Notes: generated from the sequence alone by a model not told the origin. Counted from the stretch's first letter, positions 48,140 through 60,339 are shown. The stretch: 64,000 bases of DNA from Nocardia mangyaensis (GCF_001886715.1 NZ_CP018082.1:5704001-5768000); one strand, 5' to 3'. Numbers and translations: made by a program.

Positions 48140-49432
48140 ATGACTCAGGACGGCGCCGCGCCCGCGCAGGCAGGCGCACCGACGAATTCTGCGGAGCAGC
48201 CGTATCCGGTGCGTTCGGTGGCCGTGAAGGTCGCCCAGTGGATCGAACGCCTCGGCAGCATCTGGGTCGAGGGCCAGGTCACCCAGATCAATCTGCGCCC
48301 CGGTACCCGCACGGCGTTCCTGGTGCTGCGCGACACCTCGGCCGACATGTCGCTGTCGCTGACCTGCGATCCCGATCTGTTGCGCCGGCTGCCGGTCCCG
48401 TTGACCGAGGGCAGCCGGGTGGTCGTCTACGGCAAACTGCAGTTCTTCACCGGCCGGGGCACGATCTCGTTGCGGGTCACCGAGATCCGCGCGGTCGGGG
48501 TCGGTGAGCTGCTGGCGCGGATCGAGCGGTTGAAGCAGCTGCTCACGGCGGAGGGGCTGTTCGACGCGCGGCTCAAGCGACCGTTGCCGTTTCTGCCCGC
48601 GACGATCGGGTTGATCACCGGGCGCGCGAGCGCGGCTGAACGCGATGTCCTCAGCGTGGCCCAGAATCGTTGGCCCGCTGTCCGTTTCGTCATCCGAAAC
48701 ACCGCGGTGCAGGGGCCGACGGCAGTGCCGCAGATGCTGACCGCGCTGGCCGAGCTCGACCGGGACGACGAGGTGGAGGTGATCGTGCTCGCCCGCGGCG
48801 GCGGCAGCACCGAGGATCTGCTGCCGTTCTCCGATGAGGCACTGTGCCGGGCCGTCGCGGCGGCGCGGACGCCGGTGGTCAGCGCGATCGGGCACGAACC
48901 GGACAACCCGCTGCTCGATCTGGTCGCCGACTTGCGCGCGGCCACCCCGACCGATGCCGCCAAGCGCGTCGTGCCCGATGCGGCCGCCGAGCTGGCCGGG
49001 GTCCGCGAGATGCGCGCGCGCTCGGCGGCGGCATTGCGTGGCTGGGTCGAGCGCGAGTCGCACACCCTGACGCAGTTGCGTTCCCGGCCGGTCCTGGCCG
49101 ACCCGCTGCGCGAACTCACTCATCGCCACGACGAGGTGGAGCGGTTGCGCGCGACGGCGCAGCGCGATGTCGAGCGCTTCCTGCGCACCGAGTCGACGGC
49201 CACCCAGCACCTGCGCGAGAAACTCACCGCCGTGGGTCCGGCCGCCACGCTGGCCCGTGGTTACGCTGTCGTGCAGCGTGTCGCCGGGCCGCAGCGCCAT
49301 GTCGTCCGGTCGATCGAGGACGCGCCCGCGGGCAGCCAGTTGCGGATCAGGGTCGCCGACGGCGCGATCTCCGCGGCGGCACTGGGCACCCAGCGCCTGA
49401 CGCCGAAGACCACCGACGAGAAGAGGAAGTGA
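48140..49432 (+). CDS. xseA: Exodeoxyribonuclease VII large subunit
   Basis: Catalytic subunit of the single-strand-specific nuclease. 430 aa: an N-terminal OB-fold (about 25-120, [20 protein letters not shown]), the catalytic domain ([35 protein letters not shown]) and a C-terminal helical region that carries small subunits. Length fits actinobacterial XseA. The following xseB gene begins 2 nt after the stop. Confidence 0.95.
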   Translation: MTQDGAAPAQAGAPTNSAEQPYPVRSVAVKVAQWIERLGSIWVEGQVTQINLRPGTRTAFLVLRDTSADMSLSLTCDPDLLRRLPVPLTEGSRVVVYGKLQFFTGRGTISLRVTEIRAVGVGELLARIERLKQLLTAEGLFDARLKRPLPFLPATIGLITGRASAAERDVLSVAQNRWPAVRFVIRNTAVQGPTAVPQMLTALAELDRDDEVEVIVLARGGGSTEDLLPFSDEALCRAVAAARTPVVSAIGHEPDNPLLDLVADLRAATPTDAAKRVVPDAAAELAGVREMRARSAAALRGWVERESHTLTQLRSRPVLADPLRELTHRHDEVERLRATAQRDVERFLRTESTATQHLREKLTAVGPAATLARGYAVVQRVAGPQRHVVRSIEDAPAGSQLRIRVADGAISAAALGTQRLTPKTTDEKRK

Positions 49433-49434
49433 CC

Positions 49435-49683
49435 GTGGCCGACGCCGGTTCCGAGAACACCGACACCATGGCCGAGATCGCGGCCTTCGGCTACGAACGT
49501 GCCCGCGACGAGCTGATCAATGTGGTCAAGATGCTCGAACAGGGCGGCCTCGACCTCGACGACTCTCTCGCCCTGTGGGAGCGCGGCGAGGCCTTGGCCG
49601 CCCGCTGCGAACAGCACCTCGCCGGTGCCCGGCGCCGGGTGGAGGACGCGCTCTCGCGCGCCGATCTCGACACCGCCGAGTAG
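49435..49683 (+). CDS. xseB: Exodeoxyribonuclease VII small subunit
   Basis: 82 aa, two-helix XseB fold: FGYERARDELINVVKMLEQG and LALWERGEALAARCEQHL. GTG 49435 is preferred over GTG 49429 because AGAGGAA lies about 7 nt before it. In operon with xseA. Confidence 0.93.
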   Translation: MADAGSENTDTMAEIAAFGYERARDELINVVKMLEQGGLDLDDSLALWERGEALAARCEQHLAGARRRVEDALSRADLDTAE

Positions 49684-49750
49684 TACTCAGGGTTCCCAGA
49701 ACGCAATTCACGCTTTACGGCGACGAAACACACCCCCGGCAGGCTTGTCA

Positions 49751-49776
49751 CCGTTGGTAAATCGATTGATCAACGG
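49751..49776. promoter_or_regulatory. 26-bp LacI-type operator at the head of the amidohydrolase operon
   Basis: Half-sites CCGTTGGTAAATC and GATTGATCAACGG pair at 11 of 13 positions about a central CG, the hallmark of LacI/PurR-family sites. The right end runs into the GGAGAG ribosome binding site of the first gene. The operon's last gene encodes a LacI regulator, its likely ligand. Confidence 0.62.
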
Positions 49777-49787
49777 AGAGCGTGACC

Positions 49788-51056
49788 GTGCAGATTTTCG
49801 TCGACGGACTGTTCGTGCCGGTGCACGACGGGGCCGAGCCCTATCGGGGCTTTCTCACCACCGAGAACGGTGTCGTCACCGCGACCGGCCCCGGTTCACC
49901 GGAGATTCCCGCCGGTGCGACGGTGCTGGATCTGGCGGGCAAGCTCGTTCTACCGGGATTCGTCTCGGCGCACAGCCACCTGTGGCAGTCGGTGTTGCGT
50001 GGGCTGGCCGACGGCTGCTCCACCTACGGGTGGATCGAGCAGCTGCACATGAAGTACGGGCCGCTGCTCACCGAGGCGGACATGTACGCCTTCACCGTGC
50101 ACGGCGGCACCGACCTGCTCCGCCACGGCATCACCACCGTCTGCAACCACACGCACAGCTTCGGTGACGGCGCGTCCGGTCAGTGGCGGGCCGCGCTGGA
50201 CCTGCCGCAGCGAACCATCTACTCGCACAGTTCTTCTCGACTCGATTCCGCGACCGAACGGCTGGCGAGCATCGAGCGGTTCCAGCAGACCACCGCCGAC
50301 GTGGACGATCCGCGCGTTCTCGCCCGCTCGTACAACACCACCTGGCCGCTCCCGGAGGCCGACATGCGCACCGAAGCAGCGCTGCTGACCGAGTACGGCA
50401 TCGGTCAGCACCTGCATTTTCTGGAAGACCCGTCCGCGACCGAACGACAGCGCGCGGAGTTCGACAGGCTGCTGGCGACCGGAAGCGTCGGCCCCGACAC
50501 GGTTTTCGCGCACTTCATCCACACGACACCCGAGATCGTGGCTCGAGCGGGCGCCCGCGGCGCGGCCATGGTGTGGAATCCGCTCTCCAACGGCCGACTC
50601 GGTTCCGGCATCCCCGACATCCTCGGCTACCGGGCCGCGGGCATTCGGGTGGGGCTCGGCGTGGACGGGCAGGCCAGCGCCGACGTGGCCGACCCGTTCC
50701 AGAACATGCGCACGGGGCTGTACCTGCTGCGCGCCGCCGCCCAGAACGCGGCGGTGCTGAGCAGCCGCGAGATCCTGCGGATGCACACGCTCGGCAGCGC
50801 CGAAGCTCTCGGCGTCGCCGATCGCGTCGGCAGCCTGGAGCCGGGCAAGTTCGCCGACTTCGTCGTCATCGATCCCGAGCACCCCAGTACCGGGCCGCTC
50901 GCGCCGGACCTCTACGCGCACACCGTGCTCGCCCTGTCCGCGGCCAATATCACCGATGTCCGTGTCGGCGCCCGCAGCGTCTCGACCGGGCTCTTCGAAC
51001 GAGCGGACGCCGGCGCGGTGACCGAACGCGTCGCCGCCCTGCGCGCCCTGCTCTGA
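49788..51056 (+). CDS. Amidohydrolase, ATZ/TRZ (deaminase-like) family
   Basis: 422-aa metal-dependent hydrolase of the superfamily that includes guanine deaminase, 8-oxoguanine deaminase and triazine hydrolases. Metal ligands: His62 and His64 in FVSAHSHLWQ, histidine in GQHLHFLED, histidine in FAHFIHTT and Asp in GLGVDGQAS. NPLSNGRLGSGI is typical of the subfamily. GTG 49788 has GGAGAG 7 nt upstream; GTG 49782 is too close to it. First gene of an operon with an FAD enzyme, an ABC importer and LacI. Deamination or dechlorination-type hydrolysis of an imported N-heterocycle is inferred. Confidence 0.85.
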   Translation: MQIFVDGLFVPVHDGAEPYRGFLTTENGVVTATGPGSPEIPAGATVLDLAGKLVLPGFVSAHSHLWQSVLRGLADGCSTYGWIEQLHMKYGPLLTEADMYAFTVHGGTDLLRHGITTVCNHTHSFGDGASGQWRAALDLPQRTIYSHSSSRLDSATERLASIERFQQTTADVDDPRVLARSYNTTWPLPEADMRTEAALLTEYGIGQHLHFLEDPSATERQRAEFDRLLATGSVGPDTVFAHFIHTTPEIVARAGARGAAMVWNPLSNGRLGSGIPDILGYRAAGIRVGLGVDGQASADVADPFQNMRTGLYLLRAAAQNAAVLSSREILRMHTLGSAEALGVADRVGSLEPGKFADFVVIDPEHPSTGPLAPDLYAHTVLALSAANITDVRVGARSVSTGLFERADAGAVTERVAALRALL

Positions 51057-51108
51057 CCACCCGCCGGACAACCCCGGCACCACCTCGAATCACAGTGGAG
51101 TACAACAG

Positions 51109-52533
51109 ATGTCCCCAACCGAAGCCCTGGCGCGACTGCGCACCGACCTGGGCCCGATCGACCATTCCACCGACACGCGAAAGCTGCGCAGCAAAAGCCG
51201 GGACCGGTTCGCCCAGAGCCCGGTCCTGCGCGACCTGCTGCGCGGGCGCAATGCCGAGATCTTCATCGCCCCACGCAGCAAACAGGAGCTGCGCACCGCG
51301 GTCGCGGCCTGCGCGCGTCATCGCATCCCGATCACCGTGCGCGGCGCGGGGTCCGGGCAGTTCGGGCAGGGTGTGCCGCTCAGCGGCGGCGCGGTGATCG
51401 ACGTGACCGCCCTCGCGGGCGTCGTCGGCTGGCACGGCGACCGCGGCAGGCAGCTCCCGCGCACTGTGCGGGCACTGACCGGCACCGTGGTCGCCGACAT
51501 CGACGCCGCGATCCGCCCGTCGGGCTGGGAACTGCGCATGCATCCCTCGACCGCCCAGCAGGCCACCATCGGTGGCTACATCGCGGGCGGGCACGCGGGG
51601 ATCGGCAGCTGCCAGTGGGGCATTCTGCGCGACACCGGCAACATCACCGCACTGGAAGTGATGACCGTGGAGGAGCATCCGCGTCTGATCGAACTGCGCG
51701 GCCGCGATGTGAACACCGTGCACCACGCCTACGGCGCCAACGGCATCATCACCGAGGTCGAACTGCCGGTCTCGCCGGCCTGGGAATGGCACGAACTGGT
51801 GATCTCGTTCCCGGAGTTCGAGCAGGCCGCGCGCTTCTCGGTCGACATCTGCCACAGCGACGGTGTGCTCAAGAAGGTTGTCTCCCCGCACGCGCACCCG
51901 CTGCCGCAGTACTTCCCCGATCTGGCGGGCCTGATCCCCGACGGCCAGGCCATGGTGCTGCTGATGGCGGCGGTGCAGTCGGTGCCGAACGTGGAGGACC
52001 TGGTGCACGCCAACGGCGGGCAGATCCGCTACCGCTGCCTCGAGGGCAAGGGCAGCTACGGCGCCCCGCTCTACGAGTTCACCTGGGGGCATTCGATGAT
52101 GCACTACCAGCGGCGCAACAAGAAGCTCATCGGTCTGCTCGCGCTGTACCCGCAGGAGGACCTGTACGCATCGATCCTGCGCGTCCACCGCGAGTTCGGT
52201 GAACTCGGCCCGCTGCACCTGGAGATGAAGCGGATCGACGGTGGTCTGTCCTGCCAGGGCTCCCCGGTGTTCGAGTTCGAGAGCCAGGAGCAGCTGGCCG
52301 CCATCACCGAGCAGCTGCAGCGGGCCGGATTGTTCATCGCCAACACCCACACCCCGGTACTGGGCGCGAGCGGCATGAAGCCCTGGGGGCCGAAAGAAGC
52401 TGCCTTCAAGCGCGAATTCGATCCCTACGGCCTGCTCGCGCAGGGCAAGGCCGACGACGTGGTCGTCGAAGACACCGTCTCCACCTCGACCGCGCTGCCC
52501 AACAGCGGCTGGTCCTACCGACTGAGCAACTGA
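51109..52533 (+). CDS. FAD-binding (PCMH/VAO-type) oxidoreductase
   Basis: 474 aa. The FAD-binding PCMH domain spans about 45-225: FIAPRSKQELRTAVAACARH, the pyrophosphate-binding VRGAGSGQFGQGVPLSGGAV, and HPSTAQQATIGGYIAGGHAG. No His or Cys for covalent flavin was evident. The C-terminal half (about 230-470) is a substrate-binding domain without strong similarity to glycolate or lactate oxidases by eye. Second gene of the amidohydrolase operon, 52 nt after it. Probably oxidises the imported compound or its hydrolysis product. Confidence 0.8.
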   Translation: MSPTEALARLRTDLGPIDHSTDTRKLRSKSRDRFAQSPVLRDLLRGRNAEIFIAPRSKQELRTAVAACARHRIPITVRGAGSGQFGQGVPLSGGAVIDVTALAGVVGWHGDRGRQLPRTVRALTGTVVADIDAAIRPSGWELRMHPSTAQQATIGGYIAGGHAGIGSCQWGILRDTGNITALEVMTVEEHPRLIELRGRDVNTVHHAYGANGIITEVELPVSPAWEWHELVISFPEFEQAARFSVDICHSDGVLKKVVSPHAHPLPQYFPDLAGLIPDGQAMVLLMAAVQSVPNVEDLVHANGGQIRYRCLEGKGSYGAPLYEFTWGHSMMHYQRRNKKLIGLLALYPQEDLYASILRVHREFGELGPLHLEMKRIDGGLSCQGSPVFEFESQEQLAAITEQLQRAGLFIANTHTPVLGASGMKPWGPKEAAFKREFDPYGLLAQGKADDVVVEDTVSTSTALPNSGWSYRLSN

Positions 52534-52548
52534 GAAAGGCGCCCCATC

Positions 52549-53574
52549 ATGCAACTGACCCGTCGACACGCCCTGCGGCTGACCGGCTGTGCCGGTGTCG
52601 CGGCCGGCCTGGCCGCCTGTTCCCCCGCCCCCTCCCGCACGGCGTCCACCGGTGATTCGGTGGCCATGCAACTGGGGTGGATCAAGAACGTCCAATTCGC
52701 CGGTGAGTACCTCGCCATCGAGAACGGTCACTACGCCGCCGCCGGACTGACCGTGGACCTGCTCGCCGGTGGCGCGGCGGGAACGAGTACCGAGGCCGGG
52801 ATCGATACCGGCAAGGTGTGGGTCGGCACCTCCACGCCACAGAAGGTGGCGGCCGCGATCGAACAGGGGGTGCCGGTGCGCGTGATCGGCGCGACCCTGG
52901 CGACCAGTCCGGCCTGCATCACCTCGCCGGAGTCGGCGCCGCTGCGAACGCCGAAGGACCTGGTGGGCAAGCGCGTCGGCGTGGCCGATCACAATCTGCC
53001 GACCTTCGAGGCGCTGCTGGTGGCCAATGGGGTCGATCCATCGGCGGTGAAAGTCATTCCGGTGCAGTTCGATCCGTCGCCGTTGGTCAACGGCGAGGTC
53101 GACGCCTGGTCAGGATTCACCACCAACGAGCCGGTATCGCTGCGCGCCAAGGGCTTTCCCACCTACTCCTTCCTCTACGGCGACTTCGGACTGCGCATGT
53201 GCGCACAGGTGTTCGTGGTGTCGGAGCAAACGCTCAGCGCGGATCGCGGCCGGTGCAAGGCGTTTCTGACCGCCGAGATCAAGGGGTGGAAGGACGCGCT
53301 CGCCGATCCCGATCGCGGGGTGGCGCTGACGGTGTCGAAGTACGGCGCCGATCAGAAGCTCGACACCGCCCATCAACGCGCGCTGCTCGACGCCACCCTG
53401 CCGCTGATCCAGACCCCGGACACCCTGCGTGACGGGCTGTTCACGCTCTCGCCGAGCCTGATCGCCGACACCGTGACCTCGCTGGGCCGCACCGGCTCCG
53501 GCGTCACCGCGGCCGAGCTGTTCGACACCTCGGTGCTCAGCGAGGTCTATGCCGAGAACCCGGCGCTGCGATGA
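52549..53574 (+). CDS. ABC transporter substrate-binding lipoprotein, NMT1/SsuA-like
   Basis: 341 aa. RRHALRLTG (5-13) is Tat-like and leads to a lipobox GLAAC with Cys24, so it is a lipoprotein, perhaps Tat-exported. The mature fold begins [20 protein letters not shown], as in NMT1/THI5 and SsuA proteins that bind thiamine precursors, sulfonates, nitrate or pyrimidines. [10 protein letters not shown] is the hinge/ligand region. The downstream ATPase starts within its stop (ATGA). Confidence 0.87.
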   Translation: MQLTRRHALRLTGCAGVAAGLAACSPAPSRTASTGDSVAMQLGWIKNVQFAGEYLAIENGHYAAAGLTVDLLAGGAAGTSTEAGIDTGKVWVGTSTPQKVAAAIEQGVPVRVIGATLATSPACITSPESAPLRTPKDLVGKRVGVADHNLPTFEALLVANGVDPSAVKVIPVQFDPSPLVNGEVDAWSGFTTNEPVSLRAKGFPTYSFLYGDFGLRMCAQVFVVSEQTLSADRGRCKAFLTAEIKGWKDALADPDRGVALTVSKYGADQKLDTAHQRALLDATLPLIQTPDTLRDGLFTLSPSLIADTVTSLGRTGSGVTAAELFDTSVLSEVYAENPALR

Positions 53575-54338
53575 GCGGGATCGAGATCAGCACACTCACC
53601 AAGACATTCACCGCGGGCAAGCGCACGGTCGAGGCGCTCGTGGAGGTCGATCTGCGCAGCGAGCAGGGCGAATTCCTGTCGCTGCTCGGACCGTCGGGCT
53701 GCGGCAAGTCGACCATCCTGCGCATCCTGGCCGGGCTCGACACGCCCACATCGGGTTCGGCGCTGGTCAACGGCCGCACCCCGGCGCAACTGCGCACCGA
53801 ACACGAACTCGGTATCGCGTTCCAGGACTCGGCGCTGCTGCCGTGGCGCAGTGTGCGCGCCAATATCGCGCTGCCGCTGCAGGTTGCCGGGCTGCCGGTC
53901 GACCACGCGGTGATCGATGGATTGATCGAGTTGGTCGGACTCACCGGATTCGAGGCGGCGAAACCCGCGCAGCTGTCCGGCGGTATGCGGCAACGGGTGT
54001 CGATCGCACGCGCGCTGGTGGTGAAACCGTCGGTCCTGCTGCTCGACGAACCCTTCGGCGCACTCGACGACATGACCCGTCAGCGCCTGAACCTGGAACT
54101 GTTGCGCATCTGGACCGAGAAACCCGCCACCACGCTGATGGTGACCCATGGCATCGGCGAGGCGGTGTTCCTGTCCGACACGGTCGCGGTGATGTCGGCG
54201 CGACCGGGACGGGTCGTCGAACTCGTCGACATCGACCTCCCCCGCCCGCGCACCCCCGACATGCAGCGCACACCGGAATTCCATGCGCTGCACGATCACC
54301 TGTCGGGATTGCTGTTCGGCGAACGGAGATCGGCGTGA
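53571..54338 (+). CDS. ABC transporter ATP-binding protein, SsuB/TauB-like
   Basis: 255 aa with all motifs: Walker [12 protein letters not shown]-loop [10 protein letters not shown], signature [15 protein letters not shown], Walker [14 protein letters not shown] and switch His in [10 protein letters not shown]. Overlaps the binding-protein gene (ATGA) and the first permease gene (GTGA). Confidence 0.95.
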   Translation: MSGIEISTLTKTFTAGKRTVEALVEVDLRSEQGEFLSLLGPSGCGKSTILRILAGLDTPTSGSALVNGRTPAQLRTEHELGIAFQDSALLPWRSVRANIALPLQVAGLPVDHAVIDGLIELVGLTGFEAAKPAQLSGGMRQRVSIARALVVKPSVLLLDEPFGALDDMTRQRLNLELLRIWTEKPATTLMVTHGIGEAVFLSDTVAVMSARPGRVVELVDIDLPRPRTPDMQRTPEFHALHDHLSGLLFGERRSA

Positions 54339-55093
54339 GCGGCACGCTGACCAGCCTGCGCGGACCCGGCGCACTGCTTGTCCTGTGGGCGATCGCCGGG
54401 CTGAGCACCCCCGCGGTGCCGACACCATGGGACGTGGTGGCCTCGGTCGTCGACGACGGATTCGCCCTCTACGGGCCGAATCTGTCGATCACCGCTTGGG
54501 GCGCGCTGCAAGGCTTCGCCGTCGGCAATCTCGCCGCCATCACCGTCGCACTGGTCGTGGCCGTGTTCCCGCGCACCGAACCACTGGCCGCCCAACTGGC
54601 GGTGATCAGCTACTGCGTGCCGCTGCTCGCACTCGGACCGATCGTGCTCGTGGTGTTCGGCGGACGCACGCCGACGGTGTTCCTCGCGGCGGTCTCGGTG
54701 TTCTTCACCTCGATGATCGGCACACTGACCGGCCTGAAATCAGCCAATCGCACCAGCATCGACCTGGTCGACGCCTACGGCGGCAATCGCTGGCACCGGC
54801 TGATCCGGGTGCAGGTTCCCGGCGCACTGCCCGCCGCCACCGCCGCCTTGCAGATCGCCGCGCCCGCCGCGGTGCTCGGCGCGATCCTCGGTGAGTACCT
54901 GGGCGGGGTCGACAGCGGGATCGGCGTGGCCCTCACCGCCGCGCAATCGGCCTACGAACTGCCACGGACCTGGGGCATGGCGCTGGCGGCCGGTGTGCTC
55001 GCGGGCGCGGGGTATCTCGTCGCCTCGATGTCGGGGAGGCTCGTGCACGCCCGGATGTTCGGACCGGGTGCCCTCGTGGGGAGTCGATCATGA
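54335..55093 (+). CDS. ABC transporter permease, SsuC/TauC-like (first)
   Basis: 252 aa, about six helices. The EAA loop is [23 protein letters not shown] 54335 overlaps the ATPase stop. Having two different permease genes implies a heterodimeric channel. Confidence 0.88.
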   Translation: MSGTLTSLRGPGALLVLWAIAGLSTPAVPTPWDVVASVVDDGFALYGPNLSITAWGALQGFAVGNLAAITVALVVAVFPRTEPLAAQLAVISYCVPLLALGPIVLVVFGGRTPTVFLAAVSVFFTSMIGTLTGLKSANRTSIDLVDAYGGNRWHRLIRVQVPGALPAATAALQIAAPAAVLGAILGEYLGGVDSGIGVALTAAQSAYELPRTWGMALAAGVLAGAGYLVASMSGRLVHARMFGPGALVGSRS

Positions 55094-55869
55094 AGAGCGT
55101 GCTGGCATTTCTCGGCTCGGTCGCACTCGCCACGGTCCTGGTGCTGGCCGTGTGGATCGGGTTCCTCGCCGCGTTCCCCCAGATCGGACCGCGAATCGGG
55201 CAGACGCCGATGGATGTGTGGGGCTACCTGGTCGACGGGAAACCGGCGCAGCGCGCGCAACTGTTCGACGGGCTCGTCATCACCCTGCGCGATGCGGGGA
55301 TCGGATTCGCCGTCGGCATGAGCGCGGCACTCGGCGGCGCCGCGCTGGCGCTGTTGTCGCGCGAGTTCGAGCGCAGCGCGGTGCCGGTGGCCACGCTGTT
55401 GCGCTCGATTCCGCTGGTGACGCTCGCACCGATCCTGGTCGCCACCTTCGGGCGCGGTCTGACCATGGTCGCGATCACCGGCGCGCTGGTGGTGTTCTTC
55501 CCGGCCTTCGTCACCATCATGTCCGGGCTGCGCGGGGCGCCACGAGAGACCATGGACCTGGTCCGCGCCTACGGCGGCAGTGAGACGACGGCATTGCGCA
55601 TGGTGGCGCTGCCCGCGGCGTTGCCGTCACTGTTCGCGGCGCTGCGGATCTCGGTACCCGGAGCCTTGATCGGCGCACTCATCGCCGAATGGCTGGGTAC
55701 CGGTGAGGGTTTGGGGTCGACGATGCTCAAGGCCATTCCGCGCTACGACTATCCGCAGCTGTGGGCGTCGATCGCGGTGGTGGCGGCGGCCTCGATCGTG
55801 GCCTACACGCTCGTCGGCGCGGTCGAACGCGTCGTCGCGCTGCGCTTCGCCGACCCCTCGGTACCCTGA
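55090..55869 (+). CDS. ABC transporter permease, SsuC/TauC-like (second)
   Basis: 259 aa, about six helices, EAA loop RAYGGSETTALRMVALPAAL. ATG overlaps the first permease stop (ATGA). The last helices are followed by a short basic tail; the LacI gene begins 26 nt later. Confidence 0.9.
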   Translation: MKSVLAFLGSVALATVLVLAVWIGFLAAFPQIGPRIGQTPMDVWGYLVDGKPAQRAQLFDGLVITLRDAGIGFAVGMSAALGGAALALLSREFERSAVPVATLLRSIPLVTLAPILVATFGRGLTMVAITGALVVFFPAFVTIMSGLRGAPRETMDLVRAYGGSETTALRMVALPAALPSLFAALRISVPGALIGALIAEWLGTGEGLGSTMLKAIPRYDYPQLWASIAVVAAASIVAYTLVGAVERVVALRFADPSVP

Positions 55870-55895
55870 TGGCGACGAATTCGCAGGAGGTGCGC

Positions 55896-56888
55896 GTGCC
55901 ACCGAGGCCGACCATGCGCGATATCGCGCGTGCCGCCGGTGTCTCGCCATCGGCGGTCTCGCTGGCGCTCAGCGGCAAGGGCCGGATGGAGGACAGCACC
56001 CGCGCCAGGATCACCGCCACCGCCGAGGAGCTCGGCTACCGGATCAACCGGGAGGCCAGGGCGCTGCGCACCGGCCGGACCATGATGCTCGGCCTGGTCA
56101 CCTCGCTGGTCGCCGATCAGGTCGACGATCAGGAATCGCGCCTGGACTGGTACACCCGCACCGCGCTGGCGGCGGCGAACGAGTCCTTCCGGCACGGCTA
56201 CGCGCTGGTGCTGGTCCCGCCGCTCGGTGATCGGAACCAGGTGCACGAGCTGGCCGCCGACGGCGTCCTGCTCATCGACCCCGACCCGGCCGAGGGCATC
56301 GTCGAGGCAGCGGCCGCGCGCGGGCTCGCGGTGGTGACGATCGGCGGCCACTCACCGGCACCGGCCAGCTCGGTGGCCCTCGACCGCGAGGCGGCCGTCG
56401 AACTGGCCATGACCCAGTTCCTCGCCGACGGCGCACGACAGCTCGCGCTGCTGGTCGACGAGAGCGGCAGGCAGAACGCGGCGGCGACCCGGGTCGCCTA
56501 CGAACGCTGGTGCGCGGCTCAGGGTCGCACCCCGATCGTCGGCACGGTCGATTTCGCCGCGGGCGGTGGCCGTACCCGGCTCGCCCACCAGGCGTGCGTG
56601 CGACTGCTCACCGAACATCCCGCGGTCGACGCCGTTTACGCCCCACTCGACTCGATCGCCGCGGGCTGCGTCACCGCCGCTCGCGAACTCGACCGCCCCC
56701 TCGGCGCCGGGCTGCGCCTGATCACCTCGGAAGGCAGCATCGCCCGCGACAACGATCCGCCGCTGACCGCGATCGACACGCACCGCGAGGAACAGGCCGC
56801 GGCAGCCGTGCGCATGTTGGTGAACGCCCTGACCACCGGCGAGCGTCCGCCGAACCAGCTGTTCCGGCCCAGCCTGATCGTGCGTTGA
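55896..56888 (+). CDS. LacI family transcriptional regulator
   Basis: 330 aa. HTH MRDIARAAGVSPSAVSLALS at residues 6-25 with hinge helix ARALRTGRT, then a periplasmic-binding-protein-like ligand domain. GTG 55896 is fixed by AGGAGG 5 nt upstream; an ATG at 55869 overlapping the permease stop is the alternative. Last gene of the operon; the 26-bp palindrome at 49751-49776 is its probable operator, giving autoregulation. Confidence 0.87.
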   Translation: MPPRPTMRDIARAAGVSPSAVSLALSGKGRMEDSTRARITATAEELGYRINREARALRTGRTMMLGLVTSLVADQVDDQESRLDWYTRTALAAANESFRHGYALVLVPPLGDRNQVHELAADGVLLIDPDPAEGIVEAAAARGLAVVTIGGHSPAPASSVALDREAAVELAMTQFLADGARQLALLVDESGRQNAAATRVAYERWCAAQGRTPIVGTVDFAAGGGRTRLAHQACVRLLTEHPAVDAVYAPLDSIAAGCVTAARELDRPLGAGLRLITSEGSIARDNDPPLTAIDTHREEQAAAAVRMLVNALTTGERPPNQLFRPSLIVR

Positions 56889-56929
56889 GCCGAGGCACCC
56901 GCCAATTCTGGTGGCTCGACGGCCGCCGA

Positions 56930-57499
56930 TCAGCCTGCCAGCGGCTGGGCGGTGGTGATCGCCTCGGCCAGCGTGGTGAAGGCCGCCTCGTCGCCCGCGC
57001 CGGTGATCAGGATCCGCACCTCGCCGAGGTCGGCGATCCAGGCGGTCTCCTCGGTCGGCTCGGTGTAGACGACCCACCGCTGACCGCCGACATCGACCGT
57101 GCCGGTGGGGTACCGCGAGCCGAGGACATGCCGCGAGAGGGCCTCTTCCGAGGCGCTGCTCTGCGTGTACCGCATGTAAGTGGCCTGCGGGGTGATGTAG
57201 CCGACCGTGCTCACCGGGCCGCCATCGGCAGCGGTGATGGTGTCGCGACTGCCCGAGTTCGACTGCCAGTCCTCGGGCAGTTCGGGGTTGCGGATGGGGA
57301 ACGACAGGGTCTCGGCATCGGATCTCAGCGCGGCATCGGCGTCGAAGAACGGGATCTGCCCCTGGGTCGGACCGTTCGTCGCCACCGTGCATTGGCTGGC
57401 CGCACCGGCCAGGACCACCGCGATCAGCACCAACGGGATCAGCGACCAGAACAGATCACGGTAGTCGTTGAAGATCCGGTGCTTCTTCTGCGGGGACAC
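56930..57499 (-). CDS. DUF4245 membrane-anchored protein
   Basis: 189 aa. One N-terminal transmembrane helix (about residues 16-35, [18 protein letters not shown]) and an extracytoplasmic domain with [15 protein letters not shown] and [18 protein letters not shown], as in the DUF4245 family next to glpX in mycobacteria (Rv1100). GTG 57499 is the best start. Divergent from glpX. Function unknown. Confidence 0.8.
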   Translation of the reverse strand: MSPQKKHRIFNDYRDLFWSLIPLVLIAVVLAGAASQCTVATNGPTQGQIPFFDADAALRSDAETLSFPIRNPELPEDWQSNSGSRDTITAADGGPVSTVGYITPQATYMRYTQSSASEEALSRHVLGSRYPTGTVDVGGQRWVVYTEPTEETAWIADLGEVRILITGAGDEAAFTTLAEAITTAQPLAG

Positions 57500-57627
57500 G
57501 GCTACCAGTATCCACTCGGCCCCTGACCAGGACGCCAAGGGGTCGTCGCAGGAGGTACTGCACGGGCGTGCCGGTCCGTAATGCGACAATTGCCCCCGTA
57601 ACACCAACGCCAAGGAGGCACTCCGCA

Positions 57628-58671
57628 ATGACGGCATCATCGCCCGCCCCCAGCCGCCGTGAGGCACCCGACCGCAACCTCGCACTCGAGCTGGTACGTG
57701 TCACCGAGGCAGGAGCGATGGCGAGTGGCCGTTGGGTCGGCCGTGGCGACAAAGAAGGCGGTGACGGCGCGGCGGTCGACGCCATGCGGCAGCTCGTCAG
57801 CTCGGTCTCGATGAAGGGCATCGTCGTCATCGGCGAAGGCGAGAAGGACGAAGCGCCGATGCTGTACAACGGCGAACTCGTCGGCGACGGCACCGGTCCC
57901 GAGGTCGACTTCGCCGTCGACCCGGTCGATGGCACCACGCTGATGTCCAAGGGCTCCCCCGGTGCCATCTCGGTGCTCGCGGTCGCCGAGCGCGGCGCCA
58001 TGTTCGACCCGTCCGCGGTGTTCTACATGCACAAGATCGCCGTCGGCCCCGACGCCGCCGGCTCGATCGACATCAACGCCCCGATCGGCGAGAACATCCG
58101 CCGCGTCGCCAAGGCCAAGCGGCTGTCGGTCTCCGACCTGACGGTCTGTATCCTCGACCGCCCCCGCCACACCGAGATCATCCAGCAGACCCGCGACGCG
58201 GGCGCGCGCATCCGGCTGATCTCCGACGGTGACGTCGCGGGAGCCATCGCCACGGCTCGCCCCGAGTCCGGCGTCGACATCCTCGTCGGCATCGGCGGCA
58301 CCCCCGAGGGCATCATCGCCGCCGCCGCGCTGCGCTGCCTCGGCGGCGAACTGCAGGGCAAGCTCGCCCCCAAGGACGACGAGGAGCGCCAGCAGGCGAT
58401 CGACGCGGGCCACGACCTGGACCGCGTGCTCTCGACCACCGACCTGGTCTCCGGCGACAACGTCTTCTTCTGCGCCACCGGCGTCACCGACGGCGACCTG
58501 CTGCGCGGTGTGCGCTACTTCGGCGGCGGTGCCTCCACCCAGTCGATCGTCATGCGCTCCAAGTCGGGCACCGTCCGCATGATCGATGCCTACCACCGCC
58601 TCACCAAGCTGCGCGAATACTCCTCGGTCGACTTCGACGGCGACGAAGGCGCCAACCCGCCCCTGCCGTAA
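57628..58671 (+). CDS. glpX: Class II fructose-1,6-bisphosphatase
   Basis: Gluconeogenic phosphatase (Rv1099c-like), 347 aa. Metal and substrate motifs: [23 protein letters not shown] and [17 protein letters not shown] 57628 has AAGGAGG about 9 nt upstream; the frame extends to 57568 without a signal. Confidence 0.96.
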   Translation: MTASSPAPSRREAPDRNLALELVRVTEAGAMASGRWVGRGDKEGGDGAAVDAMRQLVSSVSMKGIVVIGEGEKDEAPMLYNGELVGDGTGPEVDFAVDPVDGTTLMSKGSPGAISVLAVAERGAMFDPSAVFYMHKIAVGPDAAGSIDINAPIGENIRRVAKAKRLSVSDLTVCILDRPRHTEIIQQTRDAGARIRLISDGDVAGAIATARPESGVDILVGIGGTPEGIIAAAALRCLGGELQGKLAPKDDEERQQAIDAGHDLDRVLSTTDLVSGDNVFFCATGVTDGDLLRGVRYFGGGASTQSIVMRSKSGTVRMIDAYHRLTKLREYSSVDFDGDEGANPPLP

Positions 58672-58692
58672 ATTTGCGCGCTGGCGCGCGGT

Positions 58693-58780
58693 GTTCGCGG
58701 CCCCGAAGGCTCGCGCTCGCGGGTCGATACTGCGCCTTCGGCGTTCCGTCTCGACCCGCGAACGCGAGCCGGCCGCGAAC
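58693..58780 (+). repeat. Large GC-rich hairpin after glpX (palindrome family member)
   Basis: Outer arms GTTCGCGGCC (58693-58702) and GGCCGCGAAC (58771-58780) are perfect; inner 20-nt arms at 58708-58727 and 58751-58770 pair at 19 positions; loop 23 nt. A degenerate core GCGCTGGCGCGCG lies just before (58678-58690). It starts 22 nt after the glpX stop and could end that transcript. Confidence 0.6.
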
Positions 58781-58908
58781 GGGCTCGCAAGACTCGCCTG
58801 TGGGGGTCGCGTTCATTCTGGGCGTGGTCTGCCCGTCTGCCGTGTATTCCGCGACACGGTGTGGGATTTTCCGCGGACGTGGGAACACCATTCGTCGGGT
58901 TCTCGTCC

Positions 58909-58914
58909 TAGGGT
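58909..58914 (+). promoter_or_regulatory. -10 hexamer TAGGGT, leaderless start of fumarase
   Basis: TAGGGT then 7 nt then ATG at 58922. Confidence 0.5.
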
Positions 58915-58921
58915 CGATGGT

Positions 58922-60328
<1,407 letters not shown>

Positions 60329-60339
60329 ACCGGCGACCC

